Assembly: GCF_000682755.1 (NCBI RefSeq)
Contig: NZ_AWFF01000025.1
Span: 49,681-113,680, forward strand
DNA: 64,000 nucleotides
Direction: 5' to 3'
Origin: Hyphomonas beringensis
GTDB lineage: Bacteria > Pseudomonadota > Alphaproteobacteria > Caulobacterales > Hyphomonadaceae
The position numbers and the translations under genes were made by a program. Numbering within the stretch: the stretch's first letter is position 1; each line of letters begins with the position of its first letter. Below, piece by piece: positions 9,453-18,080 of the stretch. The notes under the pieces are model-generated. The model was given only the letters and a program-made list of their open reading frames with translations. It was not told the DNA's origin and did no database searches.

Positions 9453-10196
9453 ATGCGTCAGGATGCCGTCACCTTGCAGCGTTTTTATTCTGCTCCGCTG
9501 GGGCAGGCGGCGGCGCGCATCCTGTCCGGCAAGCTGACAGATCTGTGGGGCGATGCGAGGGGTTTGTCGCTTCTGGGCCTTGGCTATGCCGTGCCCGTGC
9601 TGGAGGCCTTCGGGACAGCGCCTGCGCGCACTGTGGCGGCAGTGCCTTATGAGCATGGTCAGGTCAGCTGGGACCCCGCCGGCAGAGGGAACGCCGCTGT
9701 TTCAGTTGGCGATGTGCGCCTGCCGTTTCCGGATGGCCTGTTTGACCGCGTCATCGTGATGCACGGTTTGGAAGAGACGGGCGATCCGCGTGCCTATCTG
9801 CGCGAGATCTGGCGCATCACCGCGCCGGAGGGGCGGATCGTGCTGGCGGCGTCGAACCGGTCCGGCCTGTGGTCACGTGCCACGCGCACGCCTTTCGGGC
9901 AGGGCAGGCCGTGGACGCGTTCGCAATTGATGAACCTCTTGTCGATCGGCCTGTTCCAGGTGACGGCTTCTGCGAGCGCGCTTTACATGCCGCCTGTGGG
10001 CAATCCTGTCGTTACGTCAGCCGCCGAAGGCTGGGAGGTAATGGGGCGATTCCTGGCACCCGGCCTCGGCGGAGTGGTGCTTGTTGAGGCAGTTAAGCGA
10101 CTTTATGCCTCTCCTGGAGGCGGTGCCCCGGCGCCTGTGACTGAAAAGGTACGCATTGCGCGTCCTGTAACGACCAATGGGCGTGAAAGTCATTGA
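9453..10196 (+). CDS. Class I SAM-dependent methyltransferase
   Basis: 247 residues with a Rossmann-type methyltransferase core: LLGLGYAVPVLEAFG for motif I, DVRLPFPDGLFDRVIVMHGLEE for the post-I/II region, then LREIWRITAPEGRIVLAAS. Substrate unknown. The start ATG 9453 gives MRQDAVTLQRFYSAPLG, the usual opening of the group found next to gloB. Confidence 0.85.
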   Translation: MRQDAVTLQRFYSAPLGQAAARILSGKLTDLWGDARGLSLLGLGYAVPVLEAFGTAPARTVAAVPYEHGQVSWDPAGRGNAAVSVGDVRLPFPDGLFDRVIVMHGLEETGDPRAYLREIWRITAPEGRIVLAASNRSGLWSRATRTPFGQGRPWTRSQLMNLLSIGLFQVTASASALYMPPVGNPVVTSAAEGWEVMGRFLAPGLGGVVLVEAVKRLYASPGGGAPAPVTEKVRIARPVTTNGRESH

Positions 10197-10255
10197 CGCC
10201 CTGTACCGTCTGATTACTTTTGTAGTTCTAATTAAAGATCAAAGGATTATGCGCC

Positions 10256-10600
10256 ATGAAACTCGTGACCGCCATTTTCAAGCCGAGCCGTCTGGACGCG
10301 GTCATTGATGCGCTGTCCGAAGCGGGCGCCACCGGCCTGACCGTTTCAGAAGTCCGCGGCTATGGCCGCCAGCTGGGCAAGACGGAAGTCTATCGCGGGG
10401 CCGAATATGAGGTCCGCCTCCTGCCGAAGGTGAAGGTTGAGGTTGCCTGTCCGGGCGCGTCCGCTGAACGCTATGCCGAGGCGATCAGCCAGGCTGCCAA
10501 TACCGGCACGATTGGCGACGGCAAGATCTTCATCTACGACCTCGACACCATTATCCGTATCCGCACGGGTGAGCGCGACGAGCAAGCCGTCTCAGGCTAG
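10256..10600 (+). CDS. PII nitrogen-regulatory protein
   Basis: 114-residue trimeric signal protein that senses ATP/ADP and 2-oxoglutarate. The T-loop carries the uridylylation Tyr51 (YRGAEY), and the C-loop signature TGTIGDGKIF is present. Gln39 (GYGRQ) for 2-oxoglutarate/Mg-ATP binding is also present. It stands alone: neither amtB nor glnA is next to it, so GlnB versus GlnK cannot be settled by context. The leader has AAAGGA about 10 bases before ATG 10256; no sigma-54 site is seen. Confidence 0.95.
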   Translation: MKLVTAIFKPSRLDAVIDALSEAGATGLTVSEVRGYGRQLGKTEVYRGAEYEVRLLPKVKVEVACPGASAERYAEAISQAANTGTIGDGKIFIYDLDTIIRIRTGERDEQAVSG

Positions 10601-10613
10601 GAAGCCGGTCGGC

Positions 10614-10991
10614 TCAGGAGTCGCCGTTTTTCTCAAAATTTGCTTCTTCCGCATCATGGTGCAGCTGAAGGTTCAGCAGCACACCCTTTGCCACAGGCAG
10701 CAGCCAGAGCGACAGGCCGATGACCGCGCCGCACAGCGCCACAAAAGCCAGGATTTTTGGCAGAAGGGGCAGCGGGCTCATTGGCAACAGGAACAGGAAG
10801 GGCGCGAGCAACAGCAAAACGCCAAAGCCGACAAAGAATGCCGGGCCATCGGCCGTATCGGCCTTGGACATGTCGCGTCCGCAAACCGGGCAGGACTCGT
10901 TCAGTTTCAGGTATGAGCTGAACAGCTTGCCTTCGCCGCAATTGCCGCACCTCTGGCGAATACCGTTCAGGATGGGGGAAGCGTTGCTCAT
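10614..10991 (-). CDS. DUF983 membrane protein
   Basis: 125 residues. An N-terminal zinc-ribbon-like part has CGNC and CPVCG pairs, followed by GPAFFVGFGV and two hydrophobic helices, then a His/Glu-rich tail. Family function is unknown. ATG 10991 is chosen because AAGGGA lies 8 bases upstream; a longer in-frame opening to 11033 lacks such a site. Confidence 0.85.
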   Translation of the reverse strand: MSNASPILNGIRQRCGNCGEGKLFSSYLKLNESCPVCGRDMSKADTADGPAFFVGFGVLLLLAPFLFLLPMSPLPLLPKILAFVALCGAVIGLSLWLLPVAKGVLLNLQLHHDAEEANFEKNGDS

Positions 10992-11283
10992 TTTTAGTCC
11001 CTTTCTGTCCAGACTTGTGTGATTGAGACCCACGCTTCAGTGGGGCCAGGGCAATCGCATGTCCGGAATGTGCCAGTTGTGTCCTGTCATATGCTGACAT
11101 GGTGGCCGTTTATCTTTCACCAAGACTATATGTTCAGTGGCCTGTGTCAGCTGCGGTAGATGGTTGCAGGTAGGTTGCAGTCGCAGAATGCTGGACGCCA
11201 GACCCCGGGATTTCGCCCGCGGGCTCTTGACCTTCGCGCCTGCTTTGCCCACCAGAGCGGGCGGTATTTACAGCAGGACCATC

Positions 11284-12243
11284 ATGACCGAACCAGTCTT
11301 CAAACAGATCGCCATCATTGGCGCGGGCCTAATCGGCGCCTCCATTGCGCGGGCCGCCATGGAGTATGGTGTCGCAGAATCTGTCAGCCTGTATGATGCC
11401 GATGCGGATGTGCGTCGCCGGGCTGAGGCAATCGGTTTGGGGGATGTAGCTGATACGCTTGCGGCGGCTGCCCGGACGGCGGATTGTGTCTTCCTGTGTG
11501 TGCCGGTTGGGGCGCTGTCTGATGTGGCGGCGGAGACTGTGCCTGCCATGAAAGCCGGTGCAATCCTGACGGATGTCGGCTCCGTGAAGGGGCAGGCCTC
11601 CAGCGCGCTCGCAGCTGCGGATGACGGGCGTGTGCACATCATCCCCGGCCACCCGATTGCGGGGACGGAGCAGTCCGGTCCGGAAGCTGGCTTTGCCTCT
11701 CTCTTCCGCAATGCGTGGCATATTCTGACCCCGCGGGAAGGGGGCGATGAGGCCTATGCCGAGGCTGTATCCCAGCTTGAAGCCTTCTGGCGCGGCCTTG
11801 GTGCAAAGGTGGAGACGATGGATGCCGCGCGGCATGACCGGGTTCTGGCCATTACGTCCCACCTGCCGCACCTGATCGCCTTCAACATCGTTTCCACCGC
11901 ATTTGACATGGAAACCGTGGAGCAGGGGGAAGTGGTGAAGTATTCCGCAGGTGGTTTTCGGGATTTCACCCGGATTGCCGCATCTGACCCCGTCATGTGG
12001 CGCGATGTGTTCCTCACCAACAAGGATGCCGTGCTGGAATGTCTGGGGCGTTTTTCGGAAGACCTGGCAGCCCTTCAGCGGGCCATCCGCTGGGGCGATG
12101 GCGACACCCTGTTCAAGGAATTCAGCCGCGCGCGTTCCATCCGCAAGGCCATCATTGATGCCGGCCAGGATTCCGGCGCCGTGAACTTCGGCCGGAACCA
12201 GGCGGCCGATGCGCCCGAAGGAGATGGAGATGAAACCGATTGA
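11284..12243 (+). CDS. tyrA: Prephenate/arogenate dehydrogenase
   Basis: Oxidative decarboxylation of prephenate (or arogenate) in tyrosine synthesis, NAD(P)-dependent. 319 residues, without a chorismate mutase domain. The nucleotide-binding motif GAGLIGASIARA is at the N-terminus; TDVGSVKGQ, HPIAGTEQSGP and ITSHLPHLIAF are conserved active-site stretches. ATG 11284 with GCAGGA upstream is chosen; the reading frame is open further upstream but not protein-like. It overlaps the DUF2164 gene by 14 bases. Confidence 0.93.
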   Translation: MTEPVFKQIAIIGAGLIGASIARAAMEYGVAESVSLYDADADVRRRAEAIGLGDVADTLAAAARTADCVFLCVPVGALSDVAAETVPAMKAGAILTDVGSVKGQASSALAAADDGRVHIIPGHPIAGTEQSGPEAGFASLFRNAWHILTPREGGDEAYAEAVSQLEAFWRGLGAKVETMDAARHDRVLAITSHLPHLIAFNIVSTAFDMETVEQGEVVKYSAGGFRDFTRIAASDPVMWRDVFLTNKDAVLECLGRFSEDLAALQRAIRWGDGDTLFKEFSRARSIRKAIIDAGQDSGAVNFGRNQAADAPEGDGDETD

Positions 12244-12469
12244 GCTGTCGGAGGAACGCCGCGAAGCGCTCAGGAGCCATCTGCAAACCCTGTTTGCGAC
12301 CGAATTTGACGAAACGCTGAGCGAGTTTCGTGCTGACGAGATCGTGGCCTTAATGCTGAAGACACTCGGACCGACAGTTTACAATCAGGCGGTCGCGGAT
12401 GTGCGGGCACATCTGCAGACAAAGCTGGATGACCTGGACGGGGAAGTCTGGGCTGAGGAAGATCGATAA
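12230..12469 (+). CDS. DUF2164 small protein
   Basis: 79-residue helical cytoplasmic protein: MKPIELSEERREAL, then a FDETLSEFRADEIVALML core and a C-terminal NQAVADVRAHLQTKLDDLDGE. This matches DUF2164, whose function is unknown. ATG 12230 has GAAGGAGATG just upstream; ATG 12224 is possible. It starts inside the end of the prephenate dehydrogenase gene and is probably cotranscribed. Confidence 0.8.
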   Translation: MKPIELSEERREALRSHLQTLFATEFDETLSEFRADEIVALMLKTLGPTVYNQAVADVRAHLQTKLDDLDGEVWAEEDR

Positions 12470-12527
12470 GGCCTGCTCACGTGCTTGTGTGTAGCGTGCG
12501 AGAGAACCAACGCGCTATGTTTTGCGT

Positions 12528-13061
12528 ATGACTGGTATGAGACATTTTCTTTCAAGACGCGCGCTTCTTCTCTCCGGCGGAGCCGCTTTGGGCCTCGCAG
12601 CCTGTTCCGGCAACACGGCCTCCAGTGCCGCCGAGACCGATAATGCGGGCAATGCAGACAAATATGCCGACAGCAAATGGCGCAAGCTGACAGAGGCCGA
12701 ATGGCGCGAACGGCTCAGCGAGCCTGCCTTCAATGTATTGCGCCGGGAAGATACCGAGCGCGCCTTCACCTCTCCTCTGAACAAGGAGACGGCGAAAGGC
12801 ACCTACCATTGCGCAGGTTGTGACCTGCCGCTCTTCTCATCCGACACGAAATTTGATTCCGGGACAGGCTGGCCGAGCTTCTGGGACGCGTTACCGGGCG
12901 CGCTCGGCACGCGTCCGGACCGCAAGCTGATCTATGTGCGTACGGAATATCACTGCGCCCGCTGCTTGGGGCATCAGGGGCATGTGTTCGAAGATGGCCC
13001 GGCGCCCACAGGGCTACGCTATTGCAACAATGGTGTGGCACTGACGTTTAAACCGGCCTGA
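12528..13061 (+). CDS. msrB: Exported methionine-(R)-sulfoxide reductase
   Basis: Reduces methionine-R-sulfoxide in damaged proteins. The catalytic domain shows both zinc pairs (CAGC, CARC), the SGTGWPSFW stretch and the catalytic Cys166 in RYCNNG. The N-terminus SRRALLLSGGAALGLAAC combines a twin-arginine-like pair with a lipobox (Cys26), so the enzyme is predicted to be a periplasmic lipoprotein. Start ATG 12528 or 12537; both keep the signal. 177 residues from 12528. Confidence 0.93.
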   Translation: MTGMRHFLSRRALLLSGGAALGLAACSGNTASSAAETDNAGNADKYADSKWRKLTEAEWRERLSEPAFNVLRREDTERAFTSPLNKETAKGTYHCAGCDLPLFSSDTKFDSGTGWPSFWDALPGALGTRPDRKLIYVRTEYHCARCLGHQGHVFEDGPAPTGLRYCNNGVALTFKPA

Positions 13062-13074
13062 GCTGAGCCGCCGA

Positions 13075-14337
13075 TTATTCGATGATTTCCATGCCTTCCG
13101 GGATAACGAAGGCAGCACTGGCGACGCCGACGCTTGGCGCTTCAATAGCCTCGCCAGGCCCGTCCTCGCGTCGCTCATAGGCTTTAACGAGAGACAGATA
13201 GGGCGGAACGTGGACCCATTGGCCATTGCCGCCATTCTGCGTGATCTCGAAATGCAGATGGAAGGTGGTTGGTGTGCCGCCGAAATCGTTTGAGACATAG
13301 CCGATATGGTCTCCGGCTTTCACACTGTCTCCGGCTTTGACCTGCAGCTTGTTCATGTTCATGTGCATGTACTTGTAGATACGGCCCCCGGCGCGCAAAT
13401 TCACGCTATAGGTGCCGACATGCGAAATGATGCCGTCTTCCACGGCAACCACTTTCTGGAAAGCCCGGTCAGCGGCTGGGGTTCTGCGTATTGTGTTGCA
13501 GCTTTCGGCAGAGCCGACACGAATGTCCTGACCCTGATGAACCTTGTTCTGCGGGCAATAGGGAGAGTTGCGATTGGCGCTTCTGACTTCGCAGAAATTG
13601 TCACGCCAAGGATAGGTATAGTTCCGCGCGTCGCACTGGTCTCCGCCAGCGACGCCGCCCCCAAAGCTGAAGACTTGTGATTGCAGATAGGCGGGCGCCT
13701 CTGCGATCGGGAAGACCATGTCCGGGGCATAGACGATCTGGTCGGGTGCGCCCTGACCAGAGCCTGGCAGGAGCGCGCCAGCTTCATAATAGCTGAAAGT
13801 AGGCTCTAACGTATCCGTATCAGACACCGGGTCCGGCTGGGTGGGTGTTTCCGTGCCGGGCTCAGCGTCGCTGGTATCTTCAGGTTCAGCGCCCGGATCT
13901 TCGCTTGCGGGAGTCTCTGATGAATCCTCAGGCGTATCATCCGTTTCAGTGTCTGGAGCCTCTGGCGTCTCTGTATCTTCGGGATCATCCGTCTCTGGTG
14001 AGGTGTCATCGACAGGGTCTGCGTCAAGATCTGATGCAGGGTCCTCTGCGGTGTCTTCCCCTGTCTCATCGGAAACAGGATCTTGCGTGTCTGTATCTTC
14101 CGATGGGGCAGCAGGCAGGTCGGTGTCATCCGGTGTTTCGGCCTGATCGCCAGAGCCATAGGGGTCTTCCACAGGCGCGGTCGGTGGCGGTGGACCGGGG
14201 GCGCCGGGGGGTATGGCCGGGCCGGGTTCGGGTGTCTCTGGTGGGGGCCCACCATCGCCTGGAAACCGGATGAAGTCACAGGCTGACAGGGCGAGCAGGG
14301 CTGCGCCCGATACGATCAACAGTCTGGCAGATATCAT
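13075..14337 (-). CDS. M23 metallopeptidase lipoprotein
   Basis: 420 residues. Signal peptide with lipobox LSAC (Cys19) predicts membrane anchoring. Residues about 30-190 are a low-complexity Glu/Asp/Thr/Ser/Pro linker. The C-terminal part is a LytM/M23 fold with the metal motifs HQGQD (near residue 266) and HLHFE (near 360) plus a YMHMNMNKL stretch; both metal motifs look intact, so a peptidoglycan endopeptidase activity is plausible. Its ATG overlaps the upstream stop (TAATG), tying it to the subtilase set. The long acidic linker would let the domain reach across the periplasm (inference). Confidence 0.88.
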   Translation of the reverse strand: MISARLLIVSGAALLALSACDFIRFPGDGGPPPETPEPGPAIPPGAPGPPPPTAPVEDPYGSGDQAETPDDTDLPAAPSEDTDTQDPVSDETGEDTAEDPASDLDADPVDDTSPETDDPEDTETPEAPDTETDDTPEDSSETPASEDPGAEPEDTSDAEPGTETPTQPDPVSDTDTLEPTFSYYEAGALLPGSGQGAPDQIVYAPDMVFPIAEAPAYLQSQVFSFGGGVAGGDQCDARNYTYPWRDNFCEVRSANRNSPYCPQNKVHQGQDIRVGSAESCNTIRRTPAADRAFQKVVAVEDGIISHVGTYSVNLRAGGRIYKYMHMNMNKLQVKAGDSVKAGDHIGYVSNDFGGTPTTFHLHFEITQNGGNGQWVHVPPYLSLVKAYERREDGPGEAIEAPSVGVASAAFVIPEGMEIIE

Positions 14338-14987
14338 TAGCGCGTCCCCGCAATGACGAGTTTCCGGGTGACGTTCAAAGCCTCGTCCTCCGAAATGCAA
14401 TCGGCTTCACCGACTTCGATGGATTTGCACTCGAACTCGACCAGATAGTCAGCGCCATAGCGCGAGAAGGAGACCTGCGCACCCGTCATGGTCGGTGTGT
14501 AGGTGAGGGCAGTGTCCTCGGCAGGGGCGCTATCTCCCGGAACCTCCAGCACCTCATTTGTTCCGTTCACGATGATATCGTAGTCGATACCGGGATAGGC
14601 GGCGAAATATCCGTCGGACATGGGCTGAAAGCGCACGCCGGACTCCGCGCCCTGCGGCACCACAATGCCGGTGGGCAGAAGCACCGGCACAGGTGGCGCG
14701 CTGCCCTGGGCTTCAACCTGGAAGCCGGTTGTCTCCCGGCTGCTGCTGGGCGTTGAGGCCATGTCGCGGCGGGCGGCTTCCCAGTCGATGCTTGCCGTGC
14801 TGGCAACGGCCACAGGCGCATCGTCTGCATCCGGGTCTGTGGCTGCGACATCGTCTGTGGGCGGCGTGACGGCTTCGATTTTGGCTTTCTCCTCGGCCTC
14901 GTCCGACTTGCGGGCAACCAGGAAATCACAGGCGCCTAGCGCCAGGCAGCAGACACTTGCCAAAACAAGGGTTCGGGGGGCGGTCAT
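14337..14987 (-). CDS. Lipoprotein of unknown function
   Basis: 216 residues beginning with a lipobox signal peptide (LALGACDF, Cys20). No domain is recognised. The middle is Ala/Asp/Pro-rich, and the C-terminal half looks beta-rich (VSFSRYGADYLVEFECKSI) with two cysteines (VEFECK, ADCISE) that may pair. Its opening resembles that of the M23 gene (both have ACDF after the lipobox). It lies between the propeptide-like protein and the M23 peptidase with overlapping or near-zero spacing. Confidence 0.75.
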   Translation of the reverse strand: MTAPRTLVLASVCCLALGACDFLVARKSDEAEEKAKIEAVTPPTDDVAATDPDADDAPVAVASTASIDWEAARRDMASTPSSSRETTGFQVEAQGSAPPVPVLLPTGIVVPQGAESGVRFQPMSDGYFAAYPGIDYDIIVNGTNEVLEVPGDSAPAEDTALTYTPTMTGAQVSFSRYGADYLVEFECKSIEVGEADCISEDEALNVTRKLVIAGTR

Positions 14988-14992
14988 GAATG

Positions 14993-15604
14993 TCAGTCCT
15001 CTCCGGGATGGGCCACATAGTCTGGATCAGCATAGGCAACGCCCTCGATTGCCATGATCTTGTCCTTGATCTTGTTGATCGCGCCGCGGGTCGGCTCCAC
15101 GCCTGGCGCCAGTCTGTAGGCCAGCTGGAGCTCACCTGAATAGCTGGCGCCCACCAGTCGGAATTCCTTGAGACCGGGCAGGCGCTCCGACAGCTCGGCA
15201 TAGGCCTTTTCGGCAGTCTCGCGGTCGCGCTTGTAATTGCGGGAAATCGTGTCGATTTCCTTTTGGCCCTTGATGCGGACAATGAATGTGACCTCCGCGC
15301 CGGTGACGGATGCAGGCACAGTTACGGGGCCGGCAGGCGCAGCAGCAGGGCGCGCCACAGGGTCGTAAGCTGCGTCAGGATCAGAGTCTGGACGCACAGG
15401 CTGCTCCCGCACATCCGGGCGGCTGGTGCCCACTCCGGCCTGATCTGGTCCGGCTGTCGCCACGCTGTCCCCTGTCTCGACAGCGGGGCGTTCGCGGTCA
15501 TCGCTTGCAACGACGACAAGACCAGCAGCCCCGGCCAGCATGGTGAGGCCAGCTAGCCCCAGCGGGCCCCCAACATGAAAGGGAAGAGAGCGGCGTCCTG
15601 CCAT
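14993..15604 (-). CDS. Membrane-anchored protein with subtilase-propeptide-like C-terminus
   Basis: 203 residues. One N-terminal hydrophobic helix (about 12-33, GLAGLTMLAGAAGLVVV) is followed by a Pro/Asp-rich linker and a folded domain of about 100 residues. That domain opens with EVTFIVRIKG and ends with MAIEGVAYADPDYVAHP, the kind of ending seen in I9 propeptide/inhibitor domains; the neighbouring subtilase has the comparable GQFEYVEKDYIFE just before its catalytic domain. A role as inhibitor or folding helper for that protease is inferred, not shown. Its ATG directly follows the subtilase stop (TAAATG). Confidence 0.65.
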   Translation of the reverse strand: MAGRRSLPFHVGGPLGLAGLTMLAGAAGLVVVASDDRERPAVETGDSVATAGPDQAGVGTSRPDVREQPVRPDSDPDAAYDPVARPAAAPAGPVTVPASVTGAEVTFIVRIKGQKEIDTISRNYKRDRETAEKAYAELSERLPGLKEFRLVGASYSGELQLAYRLAPGVEPTRGAINKIKDKIMAIEGVAYADPDYVAHPGED

Positions 15605-17872
15605 TTATTGTCCGCCGCCAGCGGTTGCACGTTCTGGCACCTTGGCCAGATTGAGCAGGCCCTGACCACAGGGGCGAAGGCACATTTCCGGGCTGCCTTC
15701 AATCGGCGTTGTGCCGGGATAGAGCGCGCAGGATCCGGCGCATTGCTGGGGCTCACGTGGATCGACAGCGGCGAGCAGGGTCGCGACCAGCTCATCGGAA
15801 TCCGCGTCCGGGTCCCGCGCCTTCAGCAGGGCCAGGGCTGCAGAGACATGCGGCGCCGCCATGGAGGTGCCTTGCTCATAGGCGTAGAAGCAATTTTCGA
15901 CACCTTCGCCAGTGACCGGATCATAGCAATTGGTGGAGGCCTTGGTGGACAGCACGCCATCCGGCCGACCATCGCCATTATCGTCGCGTGTCAGGTCTCC
16001 GCCAGGTGCGAGGATGTCGACCTCCGGGCCAAAGTTCGAATACGGCGCAATCTGTCCGCGCGCATCACCTGCCGCGACGCTGATCACATTGGCGCAGCCG
16101 CCAGGCGCATAGAATTGCGTGGCGACCCGGGCATTGCCCGCAGCGGAGACGACGATTACGCCGCGCTCCGTGACGGAATCGATCGCGTCCTGCAGGGAAG
16201 CCGGGCAGTACTCGAACAGGCCGATGGACAGGTTGATGATGTCCGCCGGGTTGTCATTCCAGACCTCATTGCCTTCCTCGTCCTCAGCCGGGATTAGGCC
16301 GCCAGCCCAGCGGATAGCGTCATTGATGTCAGACAGGCGTCCACCGCATTTTCCGAGGGCACGCACTGGAACAATTTTCACATTCCAGGCGCCACCCGCA
16401 ACGCCTGCACCATTGTTTGTGGCGGCCGCGCCAATCGTGCCGGCAACATGGGTGCCGTGGAACGTATCTGCGGCATAGGGAACGGAGGGGTCGCACAGAT
16501 CACCGGGATCGTTCGCGTCACTGTCTCGGCCATCGCCATCATTGCCCATGCGCGGGTCTGAGACCATGTCCCAGCCGGAAGCGATGTTCGGAGAGTTCTT
16601 GATGTCCGGATGGTTCATTTGCAGGCCGGTATCGACCACAGCTACCACAATATCCGGGGAGCCTTCCGTTCCCTGACGGGTCCAGAAATCCTGAAAGCCT
16701 GCGCCGCCAGTGGATTCGCCTTCGCCGGTGCCATTGTTCTGGAAGTGCCATTGCAGGGCCCATAGCGGATCATTTGGGGTGATCTCTGTTTCAGTGATCG
16801 TGCCATTCGTAACGTCCGGGCTGGCACCAGGCGTGTCCGGGCGGGGTTTGCGGGCAAACTGGTTTTCGAAAATATAGTCTTTCTCGACATATTCGAACTG
16901 GCCGGAGGCGCGCAGATCCTTGACGATACATTCTGTTGCCATGACCGGATTGGACTGAACCGTCATCATGTCCGGATCTTCGGGGCATTCAATCTTGTGA
17001 TCGATAGCCAGGAAACTCTGAAATGCGCTTTTCGGGCCGCTTTGAGCATCGAAGCGCGTTGGGCTACCGCCATCATCACCAATCTGGATCACCATCTGGC
17101 CTTCACGCGACATCGCAACTTCGCCGCCCACGCCGTATTTCGAGAGCGTGTCCAGCATGACGGAATTGGCATCGCGCTGGGCGCGGATCGCGTCCTTGCT
17201 GATGACCGAACGGCGGGCGAGTTTGCGGGCGGCTTCCTTTTCCTGAACCGGAGCAGCTTCAAGGGAGCGCGGAGACAGGGAGCGTGTCTGCTGCGGGGCC
17301 GCAGGTTCCGACTCGGCAGCGCGTTCAAGTTCTTCCGTAGCCTTGTCGATTTCGTTCAGGCTTTTGCTGCGCGCATTGGGGTCCAGCTTGACCTTGGGCA
17401 TGACCCGGGCCGGCTCCACAAGGGTCAGGCTGCGGCTGGTGCTGGGTGCAGGGGCGACCACAGCCGGGGCGTCTGCGCCTTCTTCCGCGGTTTCAGCCAG
17501 CGCCTCTGGATCGGCCAGGAAGACATCATCTTCTGTCTCAAGCGCCATAGGCTCTGCCGGGGGAATGTCTTTCGGCTTGGCGATGATCGAGCCAATGGCA
17601 AACATTGGCTGCTCGCTCGCAGTTTCGAAATTCATGTCATTGCGCAGCGTGCCGGCAATCGCGCGATCCATCACGTCTGCTGATTCCAGGGCCGGTGTCC
17701 CGTCCTGTTCCACAATCGTGCGACCGCTGAGCTGGTCCAGAGTTGCATCTGCCAGGTCGCGTGCCCGTTCAAGGCGTGTATCCTGCTGATCACAGGCCGA
17801 TAGAGCCAGCAAGCTGGCCATCGCCGTCCCCACAACCAGCCGGGCTGGTTTCGATGTCAGTTTCCGCAGCAT
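15605..17872 (-). CDS. S8 subtilase lipoprotein
   Basis: 755-residue serine protease. Lipobox LSAC at Cys27 predicts anchoring in the envelope. A long region of some 280 residues, partly coiled (EELERAAE, KEAARKLARR), leads to a propeptide-like stretch (about 285-340). The catalytic domain has Asp414 (VVDTGLQMNHPD), His472 (FHGTHVAGT), oxyanion Asn580 (SAAGN) and Ser670 (GTSMAAPH), all intact. Several Cys pairs late in the protein suit a periplasmic enzyme. First gene of a four-gene run with the propeptide-like protein, a lipoprotein and an M23 peptidase. Confidence 0.93.
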   Translation of the reverse strand: MLRKLTSKPARLVVGTAMASLLALSACDQQDTRLERARDLADATLDQLSGRTIVEQDGTPALESADVMDRAIAGTLRNDMNFETASEQPMFAIGSIIAKPKDIPPAEPMALETEDDVFLADPEALAETAEEGADAPAVVAPAPSTSRSLTLVEPARVMPKVKLDPNARSKSLNEIDKATEELERAAESEPAAPQQTRSLSPRSLEAAPVQEKEAARKLARRSVISKDAIRAQRDANSVMLDTLSKYGVGGEVAMSREGQMVIQIGDDGGSPTRFDAQSGPKSAFQSFLAIDHKIECPEDPDMMTVQSNPVMATECIVKDLRASGQFEYVEKDYIFENQFARKPRPDTPGASPDVTNGTITETEITPNDPLWALQWHFQNNGTGEGESTGGAGFQDFWTRQGTEGSPDIVVAVVDTGLQMNHPDIKNSPNIASGWDMVSDPRMGNDGDGRDSDANDPGDLCDPSVPYAADTFHGTHVAGTIGAAATNNGAGVAGGAWNVKIVPVRALGKCGGRLSDINDAIRWAGGLIPAEDEEGNEVWNDNPADIINLSIGLFEYCPASLQDAIDSVTERGVIVVSAAGNARVATQFYAPGGCANVISVAAGDARGQIAPYSNFGPEVDILAPGGDLTRDDNGDGRPDGVLSTKASTNCYDPVTGEGVENCFYAYEQGTSMAAPHVSAALALLKARDPDADSDELVATLLAAVDPREPQQCAGSCALYPGTTPIEGSPEMCLRPCGQGLLNLAKVPERATAGGGQ

Positions 17873-18080
17873 GTGAGATATCCCCGTATTTCTGCCAACG
17901 TACTCCCAGCTCCTTAGGTTAACCCTTTAGCAAGATTATGACGAGGGTTAGGCCATTGTCCAACGTAAAGCGATTTCCTGATGCGCGCTTGTGGGCTGCA
18001 TACTGCCTTTTGGGCAAGGCCGTCGGTAACGGAAATCTTCTTGCTGGACATTTTGCCGGGCTCAGTTGAAGACATTTCCC

